A DNA stretch of 64,000 nucleotides from Endothia cerciana (Eukaryota; Ascomycota; Sordariomycetes; Diaporthales; Cryphonectriaceae). Both the position numbers and the translations under genes were made by a program. Positions within the stretch are counted from its first letter, which is position 1. Each line of letters begins with the position of its first letter. Below are positions 45,376 through 56,446 of this stretch, piece after piece. The notes beneath the pieces were generated by a model. That model did not search any database and had not been told where the DNA came from. It saw only the letters and a program-made list of their open reading frames with translations. The stretch is taken from positions 62,001-126,000 of the forward strand of contig JALRMH010000044.1 of NCBI GenBank assembly GCA_026119935.1, written 5' to 3'.

Positions 45376-46946
45376 GCCCGAGGCGCTCCTGGCGCCATGG
45401 AGCCTTCTGTTTTTGCAGGCGCTCCAGTGGACGTCACAGAGGCCGTTTGTCCTAGGTAGGGATCGGCGCGAGGGGCATGGCGTTCGGGTTGGGATTCGAC
45501 GACGCCTGGTCCAGGGCATCGCCGGGGGTATGGCTCGGGTAGCCACCCACGCCCGTCATTTTCGATCCATCGCCTCGGCCTTGATTAGTGAGCGGGCCTT
45601 CTCGTCTGTACACGAGGTTTTCCCGCCCCGTGGTCGTCTGGTCCCTCTTGTGTTTCCGTATGACTGTTGTCCCGCCTCTGGGGAGGAGACCGTCTATGGC
45701 AACGTGTGACAGGTGTCCGATGGGTCACAAATACAGGCCGATCCGGTCTGGTGTGACGCATATGCTGCCATACCGTGGCAGCGTACGCGGTAATCTGGTC
45801 TCTCGACGTTGGCTCCCACCCCGGACAGATCACGGCTGGTCATAGTTGATCATAGCTGGATCATAGCTGCTAATAAGGCTTCGGACGATTGCCGAGCCCT
45901 GGCGGCAGGGGCCCGCCCAGCCAATGAGTCGTTCCCCCAGGGTTGCTCCGGATCCGAATGTTCGGCCCATTGCGGTCACTGCAGGCCCATCTCCGGGGCT
46001 GTGGTTTTGCTTACAGGCAGTTACTACATAGTAGGTATGGTACCGGCGTGCAGGTCGGTGTATGGGTCGAACTGACCGCTTTGACTGGCTCGACGGGAAC
46101 GGCCCTCGAGAACGAGACTCGCGAGAACGAGACTCGCGAGAACGAGCACGGGCCGAGGGGTCCCACGCCGGCGCCCTGCCAACTACAAGTGGATAGTTTT
46201 CTGTTTTTTTTCTTTCTTGTCTTTTCTTTTCTTTTCTTTTTCTACATTGGTTACACACGACGTAATTAATATCTGTGAAGGGCCAGTCGGCCCTTTCCCA
46301 CACCTCGAAATCGGTTGTCCCCCAATAGGGAGGGGAGATCAACATTAGCCTTTCCTTTTCCCCCAAGCCCTGGCGATGTCCAGACCAGCAAAGCAGGGCC
46401 CATCTGGGATAGGCCGGGCACTGATAGGAGCTCCCCGAAGGAAGGGCGGCGTAGTTCGGGGGTGCCTATTCCCCACGGCGGCCGCAGGCACCGCTCGTAC
46501 AGCAGCAAGACAGAGGCCGTGAGGGCGATCCCGCCGATGGCATTGGGCGAGGCCCAGATTGGGGTGCCGGGTTGCTCCCGGTCGCGGCGAGGCTTAGCTC
46601 GAGCCCCCCCTCGAGCCATAGCTACGATATGGGCGCACCGGACCGCCGGGTAAGAGGGGCTCCCCTTGGCGCCTGTCTGTCAGAGGCGACAACAAGCTTA
46701 AAATTTTACCCCGCGCTACCTTAGTAATGAGGACCCATCTCGGTGCGATTGCCGCGCCCGCTCTACAGCGTTGTCGTGACCTGGCGCTGGACGGTCGTCC
46801 GTGTCTGTCCGTGGCTGGGGGGAAGGATCACCGGTCGATCGGTCACCATTGTGAACCGAGACGTCCCCGGCCATACAGATGGCGCCGGGCCGGGCCTGCT
46901 CGATCGAGAGGTCTCTGTAGTTGGGAAATGAAAGAAACATTTAGAA

Positions 46947-46986
46947 AGAAGAAGAAGAAGAAGAAGAAGAAGAAGAAGAAGAAGAA
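46947..46986. repeat. (AAG)n microsatellite
   Basis: About 13 AAG units. A second (AAG)n tract of similar length lies at 57061..57100. Confidence 0.9.
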
Positions 46987-48275
46987 AAGATGCTATCGTG
47001 CAGTGAGTGTGTTGCAGCGCAAGGTGGTTATGGGACTAGTGTGGTGCGTTGCAGGTGGATGAATGAGGCCTTTCGCGCGCGTAGGGCTGGCAAACGGAGG
47101 GGAGAGAGAGCATATGGCGCTCCTCTTGCCAGAATTAGCCCACCGTTTTGGTCTGTCCCTTAGTGAGGATCCTGTACGTTATTTTGGTCCTTCTGAGGCC
47201 CCCCGGCCCCTGTCCTCGACGCGATCGACCCGCTCTTCCTTGGCGCACACCCCCCCCTCACCCCCCCTCACCCCGTCTCCAGCTCTGGTGCTGCCGTTCT
47301 CCAGTTCCCAATTCCGCACCCACCACCCGGAATCCTTCTGCTGTAACACACAAAAATAATACCACACGTCCTGGTACATGATAGCACACACAGGATGGGT
47401 ACCCCCATAATTCTTGCGCTGGATCGCCAAGCGTATACCTGCCCCAGCCCAAATCTCCGACACGACAGTGGCAGACCTGAACAAGTAGCCTGCCTCCTTC
47501 TCGCCGGCCGGCCGCCCACTGAGGTACGGTACCAAGGCGGTGGCTACAGGCTACCTGTGATAACCCTTTCCAGACACCAGACGACACACAAATACTGTTC
47601 AGGTGATATGCAGCCCGGTACTTTCGGCATGGCCCAGATACAAGCATGACCCCAAGGGCAAGATGCGACCGACCCTCACATCCCACACACAAACACCACC
47701 ACCCCCCCCCCCCCTCACTGCCGACCGGCTCAAGAAAGACCACCTTCGTACCGTACCTACCGGCGTGGCTGAACCGGACTAGACCTTGGGCTGAGCCTCC
47801 TCGGTGCTGTTCGAGGCTTGCTAACGTATGTGTGTATGATACGGGCTTGCCACGGGCTTGTCACGGGCTTGTCTTGTATGGTGATTAACCCGCCTCTCGC
47901 CGCCGGACGAGAGGCTAAAGTGTCGCTACGTTCCATGCATTAGCAGCCACTTGGCGCCCTGCCGACTGACGACTCCACGGACCGTGCCAAACCCCCAAAA
48001 ACCAACCTGGTTGTCTTTTTTGGGCGCCCATCCTTTCCACCCACGGTGGGAAAGAAGTCTCACATCTTGTTGCTGGGCGTATTAAGCAACACCGCCTCGT
48101 GCTGGGCAGGAATTTCCCTGGTGTGGGAAGCGAAGGCCCCTCCCCCCCCCCCCCCGCGCTGATTACCACCGTAGAGGAGGTGCATAATCGCATCTGGGTG
48201 GTTATCCTTCTGCCTGGCTGCTACTATGGTACCACGCGTGGGCCGGCCTATTTTGGTTGCTGGTGACCACAGCGC

Positions 48276-48316
48276 TGGGCCCGCTGGGCCTGCTGGGCCT
48301 GCTGGGCCTGCTGGGC
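48276..48316. repeat. 9-bp tandem repeat, GGGCCTGCT type
   Basis: Four to five tandem copies of a CTGGGCC(T/C)G-like unit about 800 bp upstream of the bZIP-type gene. Confidence 0.8.
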
Positions 48317-48733
48317 GCGGCCGCACTGATTCCAGATCTGCGCCGTATCCTCATCTGCAACGGGGCACAGGAAGGTACCATAGTACATGAGGTACGAGGG
48401 GGTACGAGGGTACGAGAGGTACATACATACGTCTTAGCGTGTGTGTCCTGTGTCTTCCTTCCCACAGAGCCTTGTTCCTCCCGTTTCCTAGCCTCTCTGC
48501 TGGGTGACAAGGCGTTAGGTACGTAGCTCTGAGAAGGGAGGGGGAGAAGGGGGGGGGGGGGGCACGTAGTGACTTCTCGAGAGAAGGCGACAGGGATCGT
48601 CTGAATTGGGTGCCCACATGGTCCTGACCCCTGCGACCGCCACGGACCCTTGCCCCCTGTCCCTCGTTCGCTGCCTTGGGACCCACCCTCACCTCTGCTC
48701 TGAGCCCTGCCGGGCATCCACCTCCAGAGATAC

Positions 48734-48740
48734 TATATAT
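48734..48740 (+). promoter_or_regulatory. Possible TATA box of the bZIP-type gene
   Basis: TATATAT lies 347 bp upstream of the ATG at 49081. The DNA between is a C/A-rich, nearly G-free leader, a composition typical of a long fungal 5' UTR. Confidence 0.4.
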
Positions 48741-48769
48741 CTCGAAACATTCCTCCACCATCATCCTCC

Positions 48770-48814
48770 ATGTCAGGCCTCATCCTCAGACCAGGTCCAG
48801 TCAGATATCTATAG
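48770..48814 (+). promoter_or_regulatory. Upstream ORF (14 codons) in the bZIP leader
   Basis: ATG at 48770, then a short reading frame MSGLILRPGPVRYL closed by TAG at 48812..48814. It is the only ATG between the putative TATA box and the main ATG. If the transcript starts upstream of 48770 it could attenuate translation, as uORFs do for other fungal bZIP genes (GCN4/cpc-1 type). The transcription start is not known. Confidence 0.4.
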
Positions 48815-49080
48815 ATATCACTCTCCACAGACTCAGACCCTCTTCCTGGTTTTCCTACTAAAGACGCGACATATCCTCCTCATCCTGTCCCTCAGACTCA
48901 CCTCATCATCTCATTTCTTACGACATCAACCAACCTCAGGAACAACGCACTCATCATCCTCACACCGTCTGCCAGACCTCAGACGATACAAGACGACAGG
49001 CATCAACATCTGAGAGCAACATCATCATCGTCAACAGCATCAACATCAACCCAACAACAACAACAACAAACTCCAGCACA

Positions 49081-50549
49081 ATGGCTTCGGACCCTCACCA
49101 GATGTTCCCAGTGGGCCCGCTGGCACACCATCCTTACCAGCACCAGTACAGCGCCTGGTCTACACCACACCCCCAGCCCATCTCCGTCAGGCAATACCCA
49201 AGCACAAGCAGCGCCTTCAGCGCATCCGCACACCCGGATGAGGACTGGACCAAGGTGTCAGATCTTGCCGAGCGCCGCCGGATACAGAACAGGATTGCCC
49301 AGCGCAACTACCGTGGGTTTCACCCCCGGGGCCATTGATCCCCCCTTCCAGAACCCCCCCCCTCCCCCAAGTCTCTTCTTTCCCTTGTACTGACCCGGGT
49401 GGTTTTTTTTTTGCAAATTATAGGCAAGAAGATCAAGGAGCGCATGCAGTTCCTCGAGAGCAAGGCGGCTGGAGAGGAAGAAAAGGGCAGCGCCGCCAAG
49501 AAGTCGCCCAAGGTCAACAGCATCAAGAAGCAGGCGGCACAGCAGCACCAGAGGCGCCGCTCCTCACCACCGGCCCCTACCCACGCACCACTGGCGGCGC
49601 CCGTGGCGATCCACCACCCCTATACGCCCCCCATGAACCCGGAGGACCAGCCCTTCTTCCCGTCGCCCAGCCCTCCCGCGTCCAGCCCGCCGCCCTTCTC
49701 CGGCTACCAGGCCAGCTACTCGCCGCCGAGCGACAACGGCTTCTACGCGCCCCACCCGGCGGTGACGACGTGGATGGGCACGGCGGCCATGACGGCGACC
49801 GCGGCGCCCACGCTGCCGCCCATGACGCACTTCTCGGAGGCGTACAACACCACCGGAAGCAAGGGGAATGAGTCGATGTCGTTTGCCAGCTACGGCGACT
49901 ACTCGCTTGGGGTCCCCGCGACCGCCTCGCCCTACGATTCAAATCCTCATGTGAGTTCCCACCACCACCACCAACACCAACACCAACACCAACACCACCA
50001 GGCGTCGAGGTCATCGTCATCATCGGCTCTCCCTCCCGTCTCCACCTTCCCTTCCTACGGCGGTAGTGATGTCGTATCCACCGCCTCTTCCTTGTCATCA
50101 TCCTCGACCACGGCCGCCGCCGCCGGTCACCTCGCTGCACCCGATCTCTACCGCTCTCGCTATCCTCCCGCACCCCCCAGGGTGTGAAGGGACACAGGGG
50201 GCATGGGGAGAGGGAGGGAGGGAGGGAGGGAGGGAGGGGATGAAAACTACCACGAAGACCGAAGAAGATTAAAAATACAAATGTATCATTCAATTCCTGT
50301 GCGTGCGGTGAGAGTCACACACAAAAAAACAAAAAAAAACAGCGAGCACCTTGTCGTTTTCCCCACTTCCCTCCCAGCACCACATCAATCAAACGGATCA
50401 GAAAAAAGAACGGAAGCGCTGATACGCGACTCTCTCATCAGACTCCTGCACTCTCACACTCCTTCGACCACTCGGGCTCGTCCGACGCGGCCTCCGAGCC
50501 GGAGTGGAGCGTCTACCCGGCCACCCCACTGTCGATGAGCTCGCCATGA
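49081..50549 (+). CDS. bZIP-type transcription factor with short or absent leucine zipper
   Basis: Exon 1 is 49081..49312. The 111-nt intron (donor GTGGGT, acceptor TTATAG) splits the Arg codon of the basic region, and exon 2 runs from 49424. Spliced, the DNA-binding region reads LAERRRIQNRIAQRNYRKKI, followed by KERMQFLESKAAG: the fungal NRxAQRxxR signature with only about one leucine heptad. The remainder is rich in Pro, Ser and His. The exon 2 frame stops at 50185, but a later segment in another frame reads TPALSHSFDHSGSSDAASEP and ends EWSVYPATPLSMSSP at TGA 50547..50549. That is a typical C-terminus for this family, so at least one more intron lies between about 50100 and 50440. The exact junction (perhaps GTGTGA at 50182 to an AG near 50380-50405) is not fixed. 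Nuclear, sequence-specific DNA binding is expected; targets are unknown. Confidence 0.8.
49951..50001 (+). other. Possible 51-nt exitron (optional intron) in the bZIP-type gene
   Basis: A perfect GTGAGT donor and CACCACCAG acceptor bound a stretch that is also in frame and codes for a His/Gln-rich tract (HHHHQHQHQHQHH). Its length is a multiple of three, so both spliced and retained forms keep the frame. Confidence 0.45.
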
Positions 50550-51489
50550 GCGCACGGCAAAGGGAGGAAGAGAGAGTGCTTCAAACGGGGCACACATACA
50601 CACACAACAAATACCAATATCACATATAATCTCACACAGGGGGGTTTTCCGGTGGGAGTTATCAAAAGGAGGTCTCAGCCAGAGGCTGGCTGGCCGGAGT
50701 TGGAGGATGGATTTTCCAAAGCATCGCCGGGGGTGGGGGGGGGGGGGTTGGTTCGTACGAAAATCCCCCCTCCCCGTCCCATGGCCTGCTTCGTATTTGT
50801 GTTTTTCTCTTCATGTTGGTTCATGAATATATACCGCTTTTTACGTTGTCATGTATCTGTCACGAAAGGTCCAATGGTCAGATGGTCAAGGAAAGCAAGC
50901 GTCAAGGGTCACTAGTCACGGGTTTTCAAGGAAGCAAGGTTCAAAGAGAGCAAAGGTGCAAAAAGACACATTCTTCACACGAACTCATCATGATAACTGT
51001 CCCTCTTTTTTCTTCTATCTCTTTTCTTTTTGCTTCCTCTTTCCTTCACTCCTGTGGCTTCTCACGTATGACGTCCCGGGGCTCTTCTTTCTCTTTTTTT
51101 TTCTTCGCCCCCCCTTTTCAGTGGGTTTGAGGTGAATGATGCATCATCGGGTCTTGGGTCCGGCCTGGTCTGGTTTCTGGTGCGCGGGGGGGGGGGGGCT
51201 ATCCAGCAGCCCGGCACGTCAGGTCTCGGTCCCGGGTCGCATTCCCTCGCGGTTGGGTTCCACCTGGGATCGCTTTTGATGCGACGTCAGGCTGGGATCG
51301 GCTAACCATGGAAGATTGGAGGCGGCATGCGCCCTTTGTCCATTCCTCTCGAATCCTCCTGATGTCACCTTTATTATCTAGGGGGAGGGCGAGGAGGAGA
51401 GGGGGACCAAAAGATGTTCATGCCTTGCTTGGTGTGCCCCCCGGGGTGTTCTGGCTAGTTGGTTGGGGCGGAAGGGAAACAAAAAAACC

Positions 51490-51514
51490 AAAAAAAAAAA
51501 AAAAAAAAAAAAAA
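51490..51514. repeat. Poly-A tract, 25 nt
   Basis: Single-base run in intergenic DNA, preceded by shorter A runs from 51480. Confidence 0.9.
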
Positions 51515-52358
51515 GAGTACGGTTTACATGGGCAACCGGAACTTGGGTCCCACTGACCTACGGAAAAACAAATGTCATCCGAGGAGTCCTATCTATGGAG
51601 GAGGCAAATTGTTGATGAATGTTATGTATTGGTTTTTTTTCTATAGTATTCTGAAGAATCCCAGACATCTATCTAACTACGCTTCTCCCTCAGGAGAAAG
51701 AGATATCACTTCCCGCGGCCACGTCGTTTCCGCGGGCGCTGTTACTCGTCCTCCTCTTGAGAGCCATCGGGCCCGTCCTGCGCCTTGCCATAGGCATGGC
51801 CCGACCAAAAGAGGACCGGGGTCCTTTCTTTCTCCCAACCCGGCCGCCATCAACGCCCTTTTGGTGTGCTGCAGGTCTCGCCAAATCGAATATCCGACCA
51901 GGCGCACGACCTGGGGGCCCTGGGTCCCTCGGCTTCGCGATCGCACCCCGGCTCGGCCAATCTTTTATTATATTAATTTTTATTATTGTTTCCCTATTAT
52001 TATTATTATTTTCTTTCGGCTGATCATACATACAATCCCAACCCCACCGCCCCAGCGCCTGCACTGTAGGCAGAAGTTGTGTGTTCAACCCCCTTTCTCC
52101 CCTCCAACATCCGTGATGTTGGGCTCGTCAATGGTACGTAAGACCCCGTCCTGGCCTTTTGACCCACCGCCCCCCTTACGGACGAACACAAAAGGGGTCT
52201 CGGAGAGACATCAGTTACAGGCACGGACCCGGTGAGATTTTGGCTCCCGAGGGAGGGGGGGGGGTGGAGGGGGATCTCAGCCCTACGAGACGCAACGGGG
52301 GCGCTTCCTTTTCGACGGCCCGCCGGGGTAAACGAGGAGCAAAGAGAAAAGAGAGGTG

Positions 52359-52359
<1 letters not shown>

Positions 52360-52389
<30 letters not shown>

Positions 52390-52390
52390 A
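52360..52390. repeat. (AAAG)n microsatellite
   Basis: About eight AAAG units, then A/G-rich DNA to 52407. Confidence 0.9.
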
Positions 52391-55300
52391 AAGAAGAAAA
52401 GAAAGAGGGATCCTACATCAGCCTGTCAACGACCTGTCGACAGCTCGGCACACGATTCAGATTGTCACGCCTGGGGGGGGGTATTTTCCTCCTGGCCGAC
52501 CGATCCTGTCCTCCCGTGCGAGCCCGGACGGGCGATGGGCTTGTGACCAGACAGAAAGATGAGAGGCAAGTACCACTCGAGTTTCGAGACTCGGAGGCTC
52601 GGCACAACGGAGTGAATGCCTCCCGGTGCCAGGAGCCGCCCGGGTCCGCCTGTGTTGGCAAGCCTGGCTGCGGGGCAATCCAGTCAGTGACGACGCCGCG
52701 GCGTACAGGATATACTGACGGAGCCTTTCTCGTAAGGGTCAACAAAACGCCCACGGGGCGACAGACCTTGAGATATCGACCGCAACAGTCCGAAACCTCC
52801 CGGTTTTTTTTGGGGGGTTTTTTTTTCTCTTTCTCTTTCCAGCAGCGAGGCGCTGTCATTCTGTACCCACACGATCCTGAATCCTTCGCGGACGGGAAAG
52901 GCATCATGCAGCGAGTGTGACTCGAGGGGGGGGGGGGGTACAAAGTGCGGGATCCGGACCGCGGAGCGAGGGAGAGAGAGCCGGCCAGCCAGGCAAGAGA
53001 AAGCCTCGCGGTCTGCCTGAGCATCTTGCCCTCAAAACGCCTTCCACACCCCCTCCCCTGGTTCCGTCTCCCCCTTACCCAATCGATTCGCGCCCGCGTG
53101 ATAACTTCGATGCCTAGGCTTAGATCCTGTTGCCAGGCCGTGTCTCATGCACTGGCAGGTCCCGCCCCCAGCTCGCCCTCGAGCGACAGCCGGGCTGGGC
53201 TGCTGGCGATAGTCGGGGTCGAGTGTAACCAGAACGCCTTGCGCATGCACCCTGCCCTGAGGGCACACCCACTTTGCGGGGACCCTGTCAGGCTCAATAT
53301 CCGCTTTCACCCGCCTCACCCCTTCCCCTCTACACCCCTCGCCCTTAACCCCCCCCCCCCAAGCAAAATAAATGAATAAGATTAAGAACAACAAGAGGAG
53401 GGTGCGGCTCTGCTGGGGAAGTACAAATCATGCTCGGGAATTGCCCGACGGTATGGGTTTGGGGGGGGGGGGGGAGAAGGTGGGAGGGGGCCGCCGTGCG
53501 GTCCGTACATATAGGGCATACGGGGTTTGTGATCGGCAGCTAGCCGAGGGTAGTACCATAGTATGTATACCACAGGGAGGAAGAGACGCAGGAGGCTATC
53601 CCGCGTCGGGACGAATGACAGGCTCGCATCCAGAGCCCTCGCACTATTCCCTCTCCTGGAGGGTGGAGGGAGGGGGATGGTTGCACTGGCCCCCGTCTCG
53701 GCAAGATCTACGAGGAGCCGGGCAGGCATATCATACTGATGGTCGACGGTGTTATGTGGCTGCCTGCCTGCCTGCCTCTTCCCCCTACCCCGAGTGTCAG
53801 CCTTGCGAATGCGATGCAGTCAGCCATCGCCATCTTGGGGGAACAGCGGCATGAAGACCCAGGCACTGAGGCCAGGGCAGGAGTCCATCTGCGGTCACCT
53901 GGGGGGGGGGGGTGTTGTTGTCGTTGTTGTTGGTGGGGGAGGGGGTTGGTATACGGCAACAGATACGGCAGCGGCAGCGGCAGCAGGTCTGGACCCAGGG
54001 AGACGATACGACGTGATCCTCATGACGTACGGGTTTTGGGACGTGCGTTCTGGTGCTGGGGTTGCTAAGCTGGGGGACGCTGCAGGCTGAGATCGAAGCT
54101 GGGGGCCACGTGCTAATTCTTTTTTGGGGGGGGGGGGGGGATTCTTCTTTCTTTCTTGGTGTCTTGATAAGGATCTGACGAGAGACAGCCTTTCCCTCCT
54201 TTACCGACGTGCGTCGCCCAGACAAGAGAGATCAAGATGGCGTGCATATACCGTATTCCGTAATCAGTGCCAATTTAGTATGGGAATGTTATGTCCTGTT
54301 CATTTGTGGGGCGGGCACCCACTTCCAGCAGGGGAGGCTACTCCAGGAATACCAGGCCGTGCGGCAGGCGGGCCCTTTGTCTGAAGTATCCCATAGGTTC
54401 CGGCGCTAAAAGGCTGCGCTGGGCAAGGCAGTACAGCTACAAAAGAACCCTGCGCAAGCGCGGCGGGCGTGCTGATTCGCCAGAGACGCCCCGCTGGGGG
54501 GGAGGGCTCTGGCGGGGTACTGAGCAGAGGGAGGGCACATATGCCATGTACCTTGTACCATAGCATAATTTCCAGGGGGGGCCACAATGACACCAGGTCT
54601 TCTTTCTTCTGGTGAGCTTTCCCTCGTGTCGAGCACCATCCCGAACCTTCACTCTCCGTCGGGACGCGCCCGGCCAGCCATCTCGTCGACGGACGATTAA
54701 CCCTAGCTCCGTTTCGTATGGGCCTGGGCCCCTTCTTCGACGTGCCCAAGTCGTCGTCGTGCCAGGTCCCTCTGCCCGCCGTGTTCGTTATCTGTCGACG
54801 GGGGAAACGGTGACGGGACCGCGGCCGTCTCCTCCACTATCAGGCAAGCCAGCTCAAGGTCGGGGCTGATCGGCTGGCCCACCTCCAGTGTCACCTTGAG
54901 ATCCAGCCCTGTGTGTACTGACTGTATCTCCCCGGATCTTCCGCGGGAGAGTACGTGCAGCCGCCAGTCTCGCCGGGCCCAGCAGGGACGTCCTTTTCAG
55001 CTCCGGCCCTGCCCACCACCACTGCGACGTCAAGGGCCTGCGCTTTGGCTGCCCGCCATCCTGCGCAATGTCGCCCACCACCACCGGCCGTCCAGATATG
55101 CGACGAGAAACTGGAGCACCCTGGCCCGCGCCGTCGCGCCTCATGTATCTCTTCGGAGGAGACAGGTATGGAAACATGACACCCAGCACACCGACCACCC
55201 TTCCCTGTTCGACACCGTGTTGTGTGCCATTGTACCCGCCCGCTCCGTGGCTCTGGGGCCAGGACGAGATCCTCCCGTTGCTTTCTCCCGCCCCATCCGT

Positions 55301-55615
55301 GCCCCCGACAACCATACGCCACACATTGTGCGTTACGAGGAGCAGTGTCCCCCGTGATCTACCAGGTGTCCTGCCCTGCAGGGGAACCACTCCTCCTGGA
55401 CCCAGAGTGCCCCATCCTGGGCCTAGCGCATATGCATCGTACTTTTTATGTGTGGGGGACCAAGGGTCCTCTGGGCGCTCTTGGGCGAGGCGGCCCCTGG
55501 ACAGGCGTGGCAGGTCCCGCCCCCATACACCACCCCCCCTGCAGAAACAATATCCCCCCCCTCAGCCCTCGATAATGAGAGAGCGGGCACATAGCTGATA
55601 TCGCACAACCTCCAG

Positions 55616-56446
55616 GGGGTGGGACGCGTCCCAGTTCACGGCCTCGGACGACCGCGTCCGCGGCGGGGGGAGCCGGTCCTACCTGACCGTGCTGGGTCCC
55701 GGGGCCGAGTTCCACGGCACCCTGGACATCCAGGCCCTCGGCGGCGCGGGGTTCGCCTCCCAGCGGACCGCCGACGGCTTCCGGGCCGTCGACCTGTCCG
55801 GGTACGACGCGCTCGTCCTGGACCTCGTGGCGCGGGCCGACGGGAGGAGGTACACCGTCACGCTGAGGGACGAGGTGCTGCCCAGGCGGCCGGACGGCAG
55901 GGAGCAGAGCACCACCAGCTGGGAGTACAACTTCGTCCTCGGCGCCGGGGACGCCGGGCCCGGGCATCTGGTCGTCACCATCCCCTTTGCAGACTTCAGG
56001 CCGACGTACCGGGGCAGGCCGAGGCCGGACGCGGCGCCTCTTGACCTGGGGGACGTGAGGAGGGTCAGCTTCATGATGAGAAGGTGGGTGCACGCTTCCC
56101 CCTCCCCCACCCCCCGCCCCCCTCTTGTCCCCTCACCAGAGATCGTGGCTCGTAGGGGCTCGGGCAGGTGGCCATGCTGGCGAGAAGCAGACATATGCCA
56201 ACTACCTCCCCCAAATGATGCTGACGAGAGACCGGCAGCTTCTTCGGCGAGCAGGGGGGGGACTTCTCCATCGTACTCAACTCTGTGTCGGCGAGGAAGA
56301 ACAGCGAGGCACCGGACGGGGCAAGAGCCACTCCTGCGGCCGCCAGCTCGGGCGAGCCGCTGCCTGGTGGCGCCGGTGGCGGCGGCAGCGGCAACAGTGA
56401 GGGCTTCGTCTCCTGGGTCGCCGGAGCCCTCGGTTGGGGCAGATGA
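55616..56446 (+). CDS. CIA30-domain protein (complex I intermediate-associated protein 30 family); first exon unresolved
   Basis: Exons 55616..56083 and 56239..56446; intron 56084..56238 (155 nt, GTGGGT donor, GGCAG acceptor), phase 2. The exon at 55616 also follows an acceptor (GCTGATA branch, CTCCAG), so an upstream exon with the ATG exists. The domain starts at once: GWDASQFTASDDRVRGGGSR, then YDALVLDLVARADGRRYTVT, SWEYNFVLGAG, VVTIPFADFRPTYRGR, VRRVSFMMRSFFGEQGGDFS. That order is the CIA30/NDUFAF1 fold, a beta-sandwich. CIA30 proteins assist assembly of mitochondrial complex I, but fungi also have short stand-alone CIA30-like proteins of unclear role; the lack of a visible presequence leaves both open. 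The C-terminus is a Gly/Ser-rich tail ending VSWVAGALGWGR. GC content at third positions is very high. Confidence 0.78.

Larger units (their letters stand above)
30236..48600. other. About 18-kb gene desert
   Basis: No ORF in this stretch shows a known domain, codon-consistent length or spliceable conserved blocks. All are short and overlap on both strands in GC-rich DNA. It contains about a dozen G or C runs of 12 or more, (GT)n, (GGT)n, (CA)n, (AAG)n and (GTGA)n tracts, a 24-bp palindrome at 42347, and recurring TACCATAGYA motifs. It precedes the bZIP-type gene at 49081, so part of it may be that gene's regulatory region; noncoding RNA genes cannot be excluded. Confidence 0.55.
50550..55615. 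other. Gene-poor interval (about 5 kb)
   Basis: No supported protein gene. It holds G or C tracts (50735, 51186, 52926, 53349, 53461, 53901, 54126), a 25-nt poly-A at 51490..51514, (AAAG)n at 52360..52390, and CT-rich DNA. Its right end must contain the first exon of the CIA30 gene; a candidate ATG at 55432 (MHRTFYVWGTKGPLG) could not be joined in phase. Confidence 0.5.
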
